Source: SKLM01 sp041687115 (GTDB lineage Bacteria > Chloroflexota > Anaerolineae > B4-G1). Taken from it: a stretch of DNA of 17,025 bases. Made by a program: the position numbers and the translations under genes. Shown here in pieces: positions 1 to 7,840 of the stretch. Where the stretch lies: the NCBI GenBank assembly GCA_041687115.1, contig JAWLCP010000055.1, positions 1-17,025 of the forward strand, written 5' to 3'. The notes below the pieces were generated by a model. That model was not told where the DNA came from. It searched no databases and saw nothing but the letters and a program-made list of their open reading frames with translations. The stretch's first letter is position 1, and each line of letters opens with the position of its first letter.

Positions 1-1
1 C

Positions 2-562
2 TCGCACGGAGCGACGCTGCTGGGGCCGGGGCGGGTGCGTCACGCCGGGGAAGGGCCAACCCACCTCACCACGCGCCCTGACGTTGCGGAGCGGGTGTCG
101 GATGTAGCCGCCGTCTTCGAACAGGCCGGTCTTGAGGTTCATATCTCGGAGAATCTGAACACGCTGGTGTGGGGGAAGTTGATCATCAACGTGGGTATCA
201 ACGCGCTGACTGCCATCCTTCGGGTCCCCAACGGTCAACTGGTGGAGATCCCGGCTGCAAGGAGACTGATGGCCCAAGCCGTCGAGGAAGCCGAAGCCGT
301 CTGTGGGGCCAAGGGAATCGACCTGCCCTACGAGGATCCGCTGGCCCGAGTGGAGGAGGTGGCCCGCGCCACGGGCACCAACCGCTCGTCGATGTTGCAG
401 GACGTCATGCGTGGCGCTCCGACGGAGATCGGCGTGATCAACGAGGCGATCGTAGACGAGGCGGAGCGGGTAGGGGTGAGCACGCCAGTCAACCGATGCC
501 TGGCGACCCTGATCCGGGCCGTCGAGGACAGCTACTCGGTGAGGGTGGGTTCGGAGGCATAA
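2..562 (+). CDS. panE: 2-dehydropantoate 2-reductase, C-terminal part (5' end outside window)
   Basis: Ketopantoate reductase makes D-pantoate from 2-dehydropantoate with NADPH in the cytosolic pantothenate/CoA pathway. The frame is open from base 2 and gives 186 residues. It begins with the family's SHGATLLGPGRV stretch, the end of the N-terminal nucleotide-binding domain. VWGKLIINVGINALTA follows, with the conserved catalytic lysine and asparagine, and then NRSSMLQDVMRGAPTEIGVINEAIV, the conserved substrate-binding helix with its glutamate. The GTG at 35 is only an internal codon, because homologous sequence continues upstream of it, so the true start lies outside the window. The gene ends with TAA at 560-562. 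No other pantothenate gene is nearby in the window. The family assignment is firm; substrate specificity within the PanE family is inferred. Confidence 0.9.
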   Translation, partial: SHGATLLGPGRVRHAGEGPTHLTTRPDVAERVSDVAAVFEQAGLEVHISENLNTLVWGKLIINVGINALTAILRVPNGQLVEIPAARRLMAQAVEEAEAVCGAKGIDLPYEDPLARVEEVARATGTNRSSMLQDVMRGAPTEIGVINEAIVDEAERVGVSTPVNRCLATLIRAVEDSYSVRVGSEA

Positions 563-570
563 GAGCCCAA

Positions 571-662
571 TCTCTCGATCAACGCAGATTGCTCATTCAG
601 GGCGAGAGAGACCGTTTCCCCAGTAAGGGTGACAGAATCACTGAACAGTGACAGGGGGTCTC
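571..662. other. nested inverted repeats downstream of panE
   Basis: Three inverted repeats follow the panE stop codon: TCTCTCG (571-577) with CGAGAGA (603-609); GAGACC (608-613) with GGTCTC (657-662), reinforced inside by CCC/GGG; and TCACTG (638-643) with CAGTGA (646-651) around a 2-nt centre. The transcript could fold into strong hairpins that would stabilise or end panE mRNA. No T tract follows, so an intrinsic terminator is not supported. The rest of 663-739 shows nothing I recognise. Confidence 0.35.
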
Positions 663-739
663 CGCCCATTCTACGAGTGTTCGAGCCCAGGAACGGAGGG
701 GTCAGTGCAGTTCTCTATCTTGAGTCGGTTCGGCTTTGT

Positions 740-768
740 TTGTGTTGCTGCTGTCGGCCTGCTATAAT
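740..768 (+). promoter_or_regulatory. predicted extended -10 promoter for the lipA transcript
   Basis: A perfect TATAAT lies at 763-768, preceded by TG at 760-761, which gives an extended -10 (TGcTATAAT). A weak -35 (TTGTGT, 740-745) sits 17 bp upstream. Transcription would start near 775 and reach lipA after a leader of about 300 nt. A good extended -10 commonly compensates for a poor -35. No other gene start lies between this site and lipA, so lipA is the likely target. Confidence 0.55.
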
Positions 769-1071
769 CCTGCTCGAAGTGATTGACCAGGAAAGCGTCC
801 CTGCTCTGGAGCCCGAGAGTCCGTTGGCGAGGGTAGAGGTGTCGGGTAAGCAACCAACTGGCACAGAGCCGCGGAGGCCCTATGTGGATACCGGATAGAG
901 ACGAAGGTCTCCAGCGTGCGCGAGAGAGCGCGTATTGCGTCCGTGTGGAAGGTGTTCCAGGGGGTCTCTAGCTCTTGCGCTGGGTCCGAGCAGGGACAGG
1001 CGCGGGTGGTTTGCCTGCAGACAGACCCGGCGGCGTGTCTTCTACGCGTAGATGGGATGAGGATCTGATTG
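769..1071 (+). other. lipA upstream region: long, structured, no gene recognised
   Basis: About 300 bases separate the predicted start site from lipA. Small hairpins are visible: CACA...TGTG enclosing GCC/GGC (about 861-886), GAGAC/GTCTC with a 4-nt loop (898-911), and a longer imperfect one pairing GACA (995-998) with TGTC (1036-1039) and GGGT (1004-1007) with ACCC (1025-1028), ending just ahead of the lipA ribosome-binding site. I looked for RNase P, SRP RNA, tmRNA, 6S RNA and common riboswitch cores and saw no convincing match. It may be a leader or a small RNA; neither is demonstrated. Confidence 0.3.
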
Positions 1072-1968
1072 ATGGAGAACAGCGAAGAACAGACAGCTGA
1101 GCGTCCGAAGCGGCGCCCTTCGTGGATCCGGGTGCGTGCGCCGGAGAGCGATTCGTATCGTTGGGTGAGGCGATTGATGCGGGTCAAGGAGCTGCACACG
1201 GTCTGTGAGGAGGCCCATTGTCCCAACATAGGGGAATGCTGGGGCAACCGGACGGCCACCTTCCTCATTCTAGGGGATACCTGCACGCGGAATTGCCGGT
1301 TCTGCGACGTGCAGACCGGACGCCCCGGTCCACTGGATCCCGAGGAGCCCGAACACGTCGCTCAGGCGGTGCAGGCGATGGATCTGAAGCATGCGGTGAT
1401 CACCTCGGTGGATCGGGATGATCTTCCTGAAGGCGGGGCCGCGGCGTTTGCCGCCGTCGTGCGGCGCATTCGGGCGCTCCAGCCTGGGTGCACGGTGGAG
1501 GTCCTCATCCCTGATTTCCGCGCGGAGGTTGAGCCGCTGCGGACGGTGATGGACGAGCGGCCCGAGATTCTCAATCATAACGTGGAGACGGTGCCCAGTC
1601 TCTTCCGCACGATTCAGCCCCAGTGCCGCTACACGTGGTCCCTGGACGTCCTGCGCAACGCCAAGGAGCTGTGGCCGGAGGCGATCACGAAGAGCGGAAT
1701 CATGGTCGGCCTGGGGGAGACGGTGGATGAGGTTCTGGACGTGATGCGCGACCTGCGCCGGGTCGACGTGGACATTCTGACGCTGGGCCAGTACCTGCAG
1801 CCCACACGGGAGCACGCGCCGATCATCCGCTACTACCGGCCAGAGGAGTTCGAGATGTTCGAGGAGCGGGGATACGAGATGGGGTTCGAGTGGGTTGAGA
1901 GTGGTCCCCTGGTGCGAAGCTCGTACAACGCGGAGGCGCAGGCCCGGGCGCTGTGTGGAGATCGCTGA
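1072..1968 (+). CDS. lipA: lipoyl synthase (radical SAM)
   Basis: LipA inserts two sulfur atoms into protein-bound octanoyl groups to form lipoyl cofactors of 2-oxoacid dehydrogenases and the glycine cleavage H protein. The 298-aa product has both iron-sulfur motifs: the auxiliary cluster cysteines C45, C50 and C56 (CEEAHCPNIGEC) and the radical-SAM CX3CX2C at C71, C75 and C78 (CTRNCRFC). The C-terminal RSSYNA (about 282-287) supplies the serine ligand of the auxiliary cluster. Length is normal for the family. The ATG at 1072 is preferred over an adjacent TTG at 1069 because GAGGA (1059-1063) lies 8 nt before it. No lipB is adjacent, so the octanoyl donor step is encoded elsewhere. The gene converges on the kinase gene that ends at 2102. 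Confidence 0.97.
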   Translation: MENSEEQTAERPKRRPSWIRVRAPESDSYRWVRRLMRVKELHTVCEEAHCPNIGECWGNRTATFLILGDTCTRNCRFCDVQTGRPGPLDPEEPEHVAQAVQAMDLKHAVITSVDRDDLPEGGAAAFAAVVRRIRALQPGCTVEVLIPDFRAEVEPLRTVMDERPEILNHNVETVPSLFRTIQPQCRYTWSLDVLRNAKELWPEAITKSGIMVGLGETVDEVLDVMRDLRRVDVDILTLGQYLQPTREHAPIIRYYRPEEFEMFEERGYEMGFEWVESGPLVRSSYNAEAQARALCGDR

Positions 1969-2012
1969 GCGGGTCGGGGGTGGAAGCGGCTGAGGGTGGT
2001 GGCACGGGGGTG

Positions 2013-2037
2013 TCATCCTTCGACAAGCTCAGGATGA
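2013..2037. repeat. REP-like palindrome between convergent genes
   Basis: TCATCCT (2013-2019) is mirrored exactly by AGGATGA (2031-2037) around the centre TCGACAAGCTC. I recall very similar CCTTCGACAAGCTCAGGA elements as dispersed intergenic repeats in many bacterial genomes; that is memory, not a search. It lies between the converging lipA and kinase genes and could act as a bidirectional transcript-end hairpin. No T run follows on either strand. It is the only full copy I see in the window. Confidence 0.6.
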
Positions 2038-2096
2038 GTCGTGTCGGCTCAGGACGTAGCTCAGGATGCGGCTGAGGACGAGGGGGTTCGGCTCAG
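2027..2096. repeat. degenerate tandem GCTCAGGAYG units
   Basis: Starting in the right half of the palindrome, the motif GCTCAGGAYG recurs at 2027, 2047 and 2059, then as GCTGAGGACG at 2071 and as a partial GCTCAG at 2091. Successive spacings are 20, 12, 12 and 20 bp. The run stops 5 bp before the kinase stop codon. It reads like decayed duplication of the palindrome's right arm. Confidence 0.5.
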
Positions 2097-2101
2097 TGGT
2101 A

Positions 2102-3067
2102 TCACCCGGGGTGTATGGCGGTGAGGTGGCCCGCGTCGTCGAAGTAGGTGCGGAAGCGACTGACGAAATCGGCGAGGGTGTAGGTATGGTTCTGCGGCCC
2201 TGGCTGCTCGAGGGCGTAGGTCGCCGCGACGCTCCCCACTCGGCCAATCAGGTCCCAGGGTAGTCCCAGGGCCAGCCCCTTGATGACCCCTGCCCGGTAG
2301 GCGTCTCCCACGCCGGTGGGGTCGTCGATGCATGGAGGGATGGCCGGCGGGATGTCGTAGGTGCGGTTCGCGGTCCAGATTCGGGATCCCTCCGTGCCGC
2401 GGGTGACGATGCAGGCCTGGCTGGGCGCTGCCTGGATCTGGGTGGCGCTCAGCGCGGTCTTGTCCCGCAGCATCTCGAACTCGTACTCATTGACCACCAG
2501 CAGGGTGGCGCCCTGCAGTCCCTGCCTGAGCTGGTCCCCGGAGAGCCTGACGATCTGCTGGCTGGGATCGTACAGGTATGGGATGCTCAACGCCTGGCAT
2601 TCGGCAGCGTACTTCACCATCGCCTCAGGATCGTTGGGGGAGATGACGACGAGGTCGATACGGTTGTCCCTCAGGGTCTGCAGCGAGAGTTCCCGGGCGC
2701 GAGCCATGGCACCGGTATAGAAGTTTGCGATCTGGTTTCCGTCGTGGTCGGTGCTGACGAAGAAGGATGCGGTGAAGAGGTCCTCCTCCGTGCGGACGAG
2801 GGAGGTGTCGACCCCCCGGCCCTCCAGCCAGGCCCGGTAGGCGGCGAAGTCCTGTCCCACGGTCCCCATCAGCCGCGGGCGCTCTCCCAGCAGGGCCAGG
2901 TTGTAGGCGATGTTGGCCGCACACCCCCCGCGCTGCTTCTGCATGTCATCCACCAGGAAGCTGACGGAGAGCCGGTGAATCTGATCGGGAAGGATGTGCT
3001 CCGCAAAACGACCTGGAAAGGTCATCAGGTAGTCGTAGGCGATGGAACCGGTGACGACGACGTTCAT
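2102..3067 (-). CDS. PfkB-family (ribokinase / adenosine-kinase-like) kinase
   Basis: This 321-aa protein is a cytosolic ATP-dependent kinase of the PfkB fold. It opens with MNVVVTGSIAYDYLMTFPG, has the substrate-binding RGGCAANIAYNLALLG region (about 46-61), and ends the fold with DDPTGVGDAYRAG (248-260), which carries the catalytic aspartate D255 and anion-hole glycines. The usual GAGD is GVGD here. The N-terminus resembles adenosine-kinase-like members I associate with Chloroflexota, but a sugar substrate cannot be excluded. The ATG at 3067 has GGAGGAG just upstream and overlaps the stop of the glycosyltransferase gene by 4 bp (ATGA). A longer in-frame extension would lie inside that gene and is rejected. 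It is the last gene of the operon. Confidence 0.85.
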   Translation of the reverse strand: MNVVVTGSIAYDYLMTFPGRFAEHILPDQIHRLSVSFLVDDMQKQRGGCAANIAYNLALLGERPRLMGTVGQDFAAYRAWLEGRGVDTSLVRTEEDLFTASFFVSTDHDGNQIANFYTGAMARARELSLQTLRDNRIDLVVISPNDPEAMVKYAAECQALSIPYLYDPSQQIVRLSGDQLRQGLQGATLLVVNEYEFEMLRDKTALSATQIQAAPSQACIVTRGTEGSRIWTANRTYDIPPAIPPCIDDPTGVGDAYRAGVIKGLALGLPWDLIGRVGSVAATYALEQPGPQNHTYTLADFVSRFRTYFDDAGHLTAIHPG

Positions 3068-3819
3068 GTTGTCTCCTCCGCCGCGCCCGGGGAGCGGCCG
3101 AACCGCGACTTCAGCAGGATCCCTAGCCAGCGGAACCCGGTGTGAAAGGCTCGCCAACCCACCAGCCCCTTCCCCTGCTCTGCCGTCCTAGGGTGGTAGG
3201 CCACCGGGATCTCTTTGATCTCGTATCCTCGCTTGAGCAACTCACAGGGAAGCTCGAAATCGAAGTCGAAATCCCGATCGCTCAGATGGAGGGAGCGAAC
3301 GACATCCAGTCGGGCCAGCTTCAGGCCCACGGCGATGTCCGTAAGGTGCCCGCCGAAGAACTGATTGGCGAGCCAGGTGAGGAGGCGAACGCCCCAGTAG
3401 TTTTCCGCATACTCGTAGATCTTCCGGCCGCCCAGCGTTCGAGAGCCGAACACGGCGGCTGATGCCACGGTGTCCCCCGGGTTGATCGCCTCCACCATGC
3501 GGGCCAGGTCGGCGGCCTCATACTCGAGATCGGCGTCGAATATGGCGAAGTAGTCGCCGCGGGCCCGCCTGATGCCGGTGAGTATGCTGGCGCTCTTGCC
3601 GAGGTTTCGGGGGTGGAGGACGATCTCGACGGCCGGCAGATCCAGGGACTGGAGCAGCTCGCGCGTGCCGTCGGTGGAGCAGTTGTCCACGACGATGACC
3701 TCCTGCGTCCAATCCGGCCCCAGGTCCACGTGACGGGCCTGGTCGATGGCCTCGAGGATGGTCCTGCGCTCGTTGTAGGCACAGATGATGATGGATAGGT
3801 GGTTCGTACGGGTGGTCAT
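3064..3819 (-). CDS. GT2-family glycosyltransferase (DPM1-like, no membrane segment)
   Basis: This 251-aa enzyme is an inverting nucleotide-sugar transferase of family GT2. It has the GT-A start LSIIICAYNERRTI (8-21), VVDNCSTDGT (43-52), RNLGKSASILTGIRRARGD (71-89) and the metal-binding D95-A-D97 in FDADLEY. The later LTDIAVGLKL segment and GYEIKEIPVAYHPRT match dolichyl/polyprenyl-phosphate mannosyltransferase-like members. No transmembrane helix is evident, so it is probably cytosolic or peripheral. Start and stop overlap both neighbours by 4 bp, which argues for translational coupling. Its position after the CDP-sugar genes suggests it may use that sugar, but donor and acceptor are unknown. 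Confidence 0.88.
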   Translation of the reverse strand: MTTRTNHLSIIICAYNERRTILEAIDQARHVDLGPDWTQEVIVVDNCSTDGTRELLQSLDLPAVEIVLHPRNLGKSASILTGIRRARGDYFAIFDADLEYEAADLARMVEAINPGDTVASAAVFGSRTLGGRKIYEYAENYWGVRLLTWLANQFFGGHLTDIAVGLKLARLDVVRSLHLSDRDFDFDFELPCELLKRGYEIKEIPVAYHPRTAEQGKGLVGWRAFHTGFRWLGILLKSRFGRSPGAAEETT

Positions 3820-5144
3820 AGGCGGTCGAAGAAATCAGCGAATGCGTTCAGTACGTAGGCGATGCGCTCGTCGTCCAGGCCCGGGTAGACGCCGATGAAG
3901 AACGAAGAGCGAAGGATGTGGTCGGCGTTGGGCAGCTCGCCGACGGTGCGGTGTTGGATGTGGCGAAAGCCAGGTTGTCGAACGAGGTTGCCCGCCAGCA
4001 GCAGGCGGGTCTCGACGTTCCGTTCCTCCAGGAAGGTGATCAGGTCACGACGCGAGAACGGCGCGCCCGATCGGACGGTCAGTGGGAGGGCGAACCAGGC
4101 AGGATCAGCCCGTTCGCTCCAGGTGGGGAGGAGGAGAAACTCCTCATAGGGTCTGAGGCCTGCGTACAGCTGGCGGAAGTTCCGCTTGCGGGCCTCCAGA
4201 AAGGCGGGGAGTTTCTCGAGCTGTGCCAGGCCAATGGCGGCCTGTACGTCGGTCATCTTCAGGTTGTAGCCGATCTCGACGTACAGGTAGCGGTGGTCGT
4301 ACGGCTCTTCGAGCCCCGGAATCTCCCAGTCGAAGCGGCGTCCACAGGCCCCCTCCGGCGGGCTCTCGTGGGTGCAGCGGCAGTCGCGTCCCCAGTCGCG
4401 CAGGCTGCACAGGATGCGCGCGAGGCGGGGGTCACCGGTGGCCACGGCACCCCCTTCGCCGGTGGTCATGTGGTGAGAGGGGTAGAAGCTGAAGGTGGCC
4501 ATATCGCCGAAGGTGCCGAGCAGTTGCCCGTCGTAGGTGGAGCCGAGGGCTTCGCAGGTATCCTCGATCACGTAGAGGCCGTGGTGCCGGGTGAAATCCA
4601 TGAGCGGCTCCATGTCGACCGGGTTGCCCAGCATGTGGGCGAGGAAGATGGCCCGTGATCGCCCGGAGAGGGCCGGTTCGAGCTGAGCGGTATCGATGTT
4701 GTACGATCCGAGCTGACAGTCGACGAAAACCGGCACCAGCCCGTTCTGGACGATGGGCGCAGCGGTGGTGGGGAAGCCCATCGCGGCCGTGATGACCTCG
4801 TCGCCGGGCTGCAGTGGCCGCTCCAGGCGGGGCGATCGGAGGGCAGACATGGTGAGCAGGTTAGCTGACGATCCGGAGTTGACCGCCAGGGTGCGCTTCA
4901 GCCCCAGGAAATCCGCCAGACCCTTCTCGAACCCCTCGGTGCGAGGGCCGACGGTGAGCCAGAAGTCGAGTATGGCGTCCACGGCGTGGACCAGCTCGTG
5001 TTCATCGTACACGCGCCCGGCGTAGTGAACGCGGGACTCGCCCGGCACGAACCGACGGTCGGCGTGGGCCCGGCGATAGTACTGAGCCACTTTGTCGAGG
5101 ATCTGCTGCCGCAAGGCCTCGTTGGGTTCCGCTTCAGGCGTCAT
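3816..5144 (-). CDS. rfbH: CDP-4-keto-6-deoxy-D-glucose 3-dehydrase (E1), PLP and [2Fe-2S]
   Basis: E1 removes the 3-hydroxyl of CDP-4-keto-6-deoxyglucose with PMP and electrons delivered through a [2Fe-2S] cluster. The 442-aa product has the aspartate-aminotransferase fold: NSGSSAN (89-95), PLP-ring aspartate D195 in EDTCEALG, and YPSHHMTTGEGG (221-232). There H224 takes the place of the Schiff-base lysine of ordinary DegT aminotransferases, as in Yersinia E1. Cluster cysteines are C197-X57-C255-X1-C257-X9-C267; the Yersinia enzyme has X57, X1, X7. The histidine and the cysteines separate it from sugar aminotransferases and from ColD. The ATG at 5144 follows AGAGGA and overlaps the upstream gene by 11 bp. 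Confidence 0.95.
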   Translation of the reverse strand: MTPEAEPNEALRQQILDKVAQYYRRAHADRRFVPGESRVHYAGRVYDEHELVHAVDAILDFWLTVGPRTEGFEKGLADFLGLKRTLAVNSGSSANLLTMSALRSPRLERPLQPGDEVITAAMGFPTTAAPIVQNGLVPVFVDCQLGSYNIDTAQLEPALSGRSRAIFLAHMLGNPVDMEPLMDFTRHHGLYVIEDTCEALGSTYDGQLLGTFGDMATFSFYPSHHMTTGEGGAVATGDPRLARILCSLRDWGRDCRCTHESPPEGACGRRFDWEIPGLEEPYDHRYLYVEIGYNLKMTDVQAAIGLAQLEKLPAFLEARKRNFRQLYAGLRPYEEFLLLPTWSERADPAWFALPLTVRSGAPFSRRDLITFLEERNVETRLLLAGNLVRQPGFRHIQHRTVGELPNADHILRSSFFIGVYPGLDDERIAYVLNAFADFFDRL

Positions 5145-6066
5145 CGTGTTTTCCTCTCTGCGCCAGACTCCGTATGGTCGACTCTAAGCCCTCCTCGAGG
5201 GCCGTGGTGGCACGCCACCCGATGCGTCGAGCGGTCTGCCCGGCATCGGCGATGAGACACATGGGCGTCCCTGAACGATAGGGGAGGGCCCCGGCGTGGA
5301 TCTCTCCCTCTGCATCGGTCAGGCGCCAGATGTGATCCACGACGCGGCGGACGGTATGGCCAACCCCGGTGCCGAGGTCGACGCTGGCCCCCTCGATCTC
5401 GGGGGCTTCGGCGGCGGCCATCATGCCGTCGGCGACGTCGGACACGTAGACGAAATCGAGCTCTTGCTCGCCGAGCGTCATCGGAAAATCGTCTCCGGAC
5501 AGGGCCGCGCGGATGGCGGCTGGGATGAGGGCTTCAACCGGCTGTCCGGGCCCGTAGACCTGGAAGGGGCGCACGGTGACGACGGGCAAGGCGTGGGCGC
5601 GCCAGTACATGCGTCCGTAGGCCCAGGCAGCCACCTTGGAGGCGGCGTAGGCGCTGAGGGGATCCAGCCCCCCGGCTGCCTCTCGAGCGCCGTACTCGTG
5701 GCTGGTGCCGACCAGCACCACCCGCTCGACGTCGGTCCGCCGCAGCGCTTCGAGCAGGTTCACCGCACCGCCGACGTTGACCATCAGCGTGAGCATGGGG
5801 TCGGCGGCTGGATCTGTGACGCCCACGGCGGCGAGGTGGAACACCACGTCGGGCTCGGCCTGGGCCACCGCGTCCTGCACCGCCTGGCCGTCGCGCACGT
5901 CGAAAGGGAGTGGATGGGAGCTGAGCTGAGGATCCCGGCCCGGTGAGGTCCCTGCGAAGATCTGAGCTCCGCAGCTTGTCAGCTGCCTCACCAGGTGGCT
6001 CCCGATGAAGCCGGCAGCCCCGGTGATCAGAACCCGTTTTCCCGCCCAGCCCCTCGGTCCCGCCAC
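5134..6066 (-). CDS. NAD(P)-dependent extended-SDR epimerase/reductase, probably the last CDP-sugar step
   Basis: The 310-aa product is an extended short-chain dehydrogenase. It has GAAGFIG (16-22) for the dinucleotide, TSHEYG (121-126), and the catalytic pair Y140xxxK144 (YAASK), followed by VRPFQVYGPGQP and a C-terminal sugar-binding region. In known 3,6-dideoxyhexose clusters a protein of this family reduces the 4-keto group (abequose or paratose synthase) or epimerises C2 (tyvelose). The position between rfbG and rfbH fits such a role; which sugar results cannot be read from sequence. The GTG start at 6066 lies 7 bp after the rfbG stop and has no clear ribosome-binding site, so coupled translation is likely. 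Confidence 0.85.
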   Translation of the reverse strand: MAGPRGWAGKRVLITGAAGFIGSHLVRQLTSCGAQIFAGTSPGRDPQLSSHPLPFDVRDGQAVQDAVAQAEPDVVFHLAAVGVTDPAADPMLTLMVNVGGAVNLLEALRRTDVERVVLVGTSHEYGAREAAGGLDPLSAYAASKVAAWAYGRMYWRAHALPVVTVRPFQVYGPGQPVEALIPAAIRAALSGDDFPMTLGEQELDFVYVSDVADGMMAAAEAPEIEGASVDLGTGVGHTVRRVVDHIWRLTDAEGEIHAGALPYRSGTPMCLIADAGQTARRIGWRATTALEEGLESTIRSLAQRGKHDDA

Positions 6067-6073
6067 GGTCAGT

Positions 6074-7063
6074 CTACCGGGTGAGGAAGTCCCGGTACCA
6101 CGCCATCGTCTCGCGCAGCCCTTCCTTCAGCGAGTAGCGGGGCGCCCAGCCCAACAGGCGCCTGGCCTTGCCGCTGTCGAGATACTGATCCTGGATCTCA
6201 TTGGGAGCCTCGGCCAGGATGATGGGCTTGAGCGTTGGCTGGTCCGAGACGTCGATGATGGCCTCCACGACCTCCATCACCGTCCTGGGGTCGTCCACGC
6301 CGATGTTGAAGCCCTCGCCTCTGACGTGCGGAGCCTCCATGGTCTCGGCCAGCTTGAGGTAGGCGGCCAGAGCGTCCTGGACGTAGAGGTAATCACGCCG
6401 GAGGGTGCCGTCGGAGCGGATGACGGGCCGCTGACCGCGGATCACGCTTCGAATCGTGCCCGGGATCAGGCGGCTCCAGTTGAGGTCTCCACCGCCGTAG
6501 AGATTAGCGCACCGGGTGACGGCGACGGGCAGGTCGTAGGTAGCGGCATAGCTTTGCGTGATGCGATCGGCACAGGCTTTCGACACGTCGTACGGATAGA
6601 GCCCCAGGAGGGGAGTATCCTCGGTGTACGGCAGCTCCTCGGCGGAGCCATACGCCTTGTCCGAGGAGGCGACGAGGATGGAGCGGACATTGGGCGAGCG
6701 GCGAGCAGCCTCGAGCACCGTCCAGGTCCCCCTGATGTTCGTCTCGAAGGTGGAGAGGGGCGCTCGATTGGCGATCGGGACGATGGTCTGCGCCGCGAGG
6801 TGAAAGACCGTGTCGATCTCGTACTCGTTCAACGCACGCTCGACCAACGCATAGTCGGTGACGTCACCGGGCACGACGCGTATGCGATCCTGATATCCGG
6901 AGGCACGCAGCTGTGAAAATGGTATCTGATCGCGTATCAGCCCGGTGACTGCTGCTCCTCTATCAACCAGGGCGATGGTCAACCAGGAGCCCAGAATGCC
7001 GGTGCAACCCGTCACAAACACCGGCCGATCCAGCCAGTAGGAATCGGAGCTTGAAGGCATCAT
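6074..7063 (-). CDS. rfbG: CDP-glucose 4,6-dehydratase
   Basis: RfbG converts CDP-D-glucose to CDP-4-keto-6-deoxy-D-glucose with bound NAD+. The 329-aa product has the Rossmann motif GCTGILG (19-25), SSDKAYG (133-139) at the catalytic Ser/Asp position and Y158xxxK162 in YPYDVSK. The GILGSWL sequence and the SSDKAYG version of the active site are what I expect of CDP-glucose dehydratases, rather than TDEVYG of the dTDP-glucose enzymes. The ATG at 7063 lies 5 bp after the rfbF stop; a second ATG follows immediately and either could serve. The gene directly follows the cytidylyltransferase that makes its substrate. Confidence 0.92.
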   Translation of the reverse strand: MMPSSSDSYWLDRPVFVTGCTGILGSWLTIALVDRGAAVTGLIRDQIPFSQLRASGYQDRIRVVPGDVTDYALVERALNEYEIDTVFHLAAQTIVPIANRAPLSTFETNIRGTWTVLEAARRSPNVRSILVASSDKAYGSAEELPYTEDTPLLGLYPYDVSKACADRITQSYAATYDLPVAVTRCANLYGGGDLNWSRLIPGTIRSVIRGQRPVIRSDGTLRRDYLYVQDALAAYLKLAETMEAPHVRGEGFNIGVDDPRTVMEVVEAIIDVSDQPTLKPIILAEAPNEIQDQYLDSGKARRLLGWAPRYSLKEGLRETMAWYRDFLTR

Positions 7064-7068
7064 GGGTC

Positions 7069-7840
7069 TCAGTCCCAGATTCTCCAGGGCGCACTCTCAC
7101 GCCACATCGAGTCCATCGCCTGGGCGTCCTTGAAGGTGTCCATTGCCCGCCAGAAGCCGGTGTGTTGGTAGACAGCCAGCTGGTGGTCGGCAACCAGGCG
7201 CACAAGGGGCTCTCGCTCGAGGATCACGTGGTCGCCCTCCCCGAGGTACTCAAAGATCTCTCGCTCAAACACGAAGAACCCTCCGTTGATCAAGGCCTCC
7301 ACGAGGGGTTTCTCCTCAAAATGGGTGACGACGCCCTGCTCGTCGGTATGTAGCACACCGAAGCGGGAGAAGGATCTGACGCCGGTGACGGTGGCGACCA
7401 GACCCATCCTCCGGTGGAAGGCCAGCAGCTCGTGCAGATCGATATCCGCGACGCCATCGCCGTAGGTGGCGAAGAAGGTGTCCGCCTCAAGGTAGGGGGC
7501 CACCTTGCGGATGCGCGATCCGGTCTGGGTATGGGTCCCGGTGTCGGCGAAGGTGATGGTCCAGCCCATCTCTGGGCCAGGTCCATGGTAGGTGACGGTG
7601 GGCTCTCCGTCGAGTCGGAGGGTGAAGTCACGGCTCATGGCGTTGTAGTCGAGGAAGTAGCGCTTGATGTCCCTCCCCCGATACCCCAGGGCCAGGATGA
7701 AGTCCGTGAATCCTTGAGCGGCGTAGATCTTCATCACGTGCCAGAGGATCGGTCGCCCGCCGACCCTGACCAGCATCTTGGGACGATCGTCGCCCATCCG
7801 AATCCCCATGCCGCCGCACAGGATCACCACCGGGTGTTGC

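Noticed and set aside
785..820. AGGAAAGCGTCC text reminiscent of the RNase P RNA 5' core
   Set aside because: The matching 3' core and the conserved ACAGAA-type ending are absent, and the space before lipA is too short for a normal RNase P RNA.
629..898. 89-codon open frame in the panE-lipA gap
   Set aside because: It runs through the predicted extended -10 promoter, has no ribosome-binding site, and its composition (Cys run, Pro/Glu-rich end) resembles no protein I know.
3068..3157. 30-codon N-terminal extension of the PfkB kinase
   Set aside because: It lies inside the 3' end of the glycosyltransferase gene in another frame. The ATG at 3067 has GGAGGAG and the family's usual N-terminus.
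3816..5144. ordinary DegT/DnrJ sugar aminotransferase or ColD instead of E1
   Set aside because: The Schiff-base lysine is replaced by H224, as in E1, and all four E1 cluster cysteines are present; aminotransferases keep the lysine and ColD has no Fe-S cysteines.
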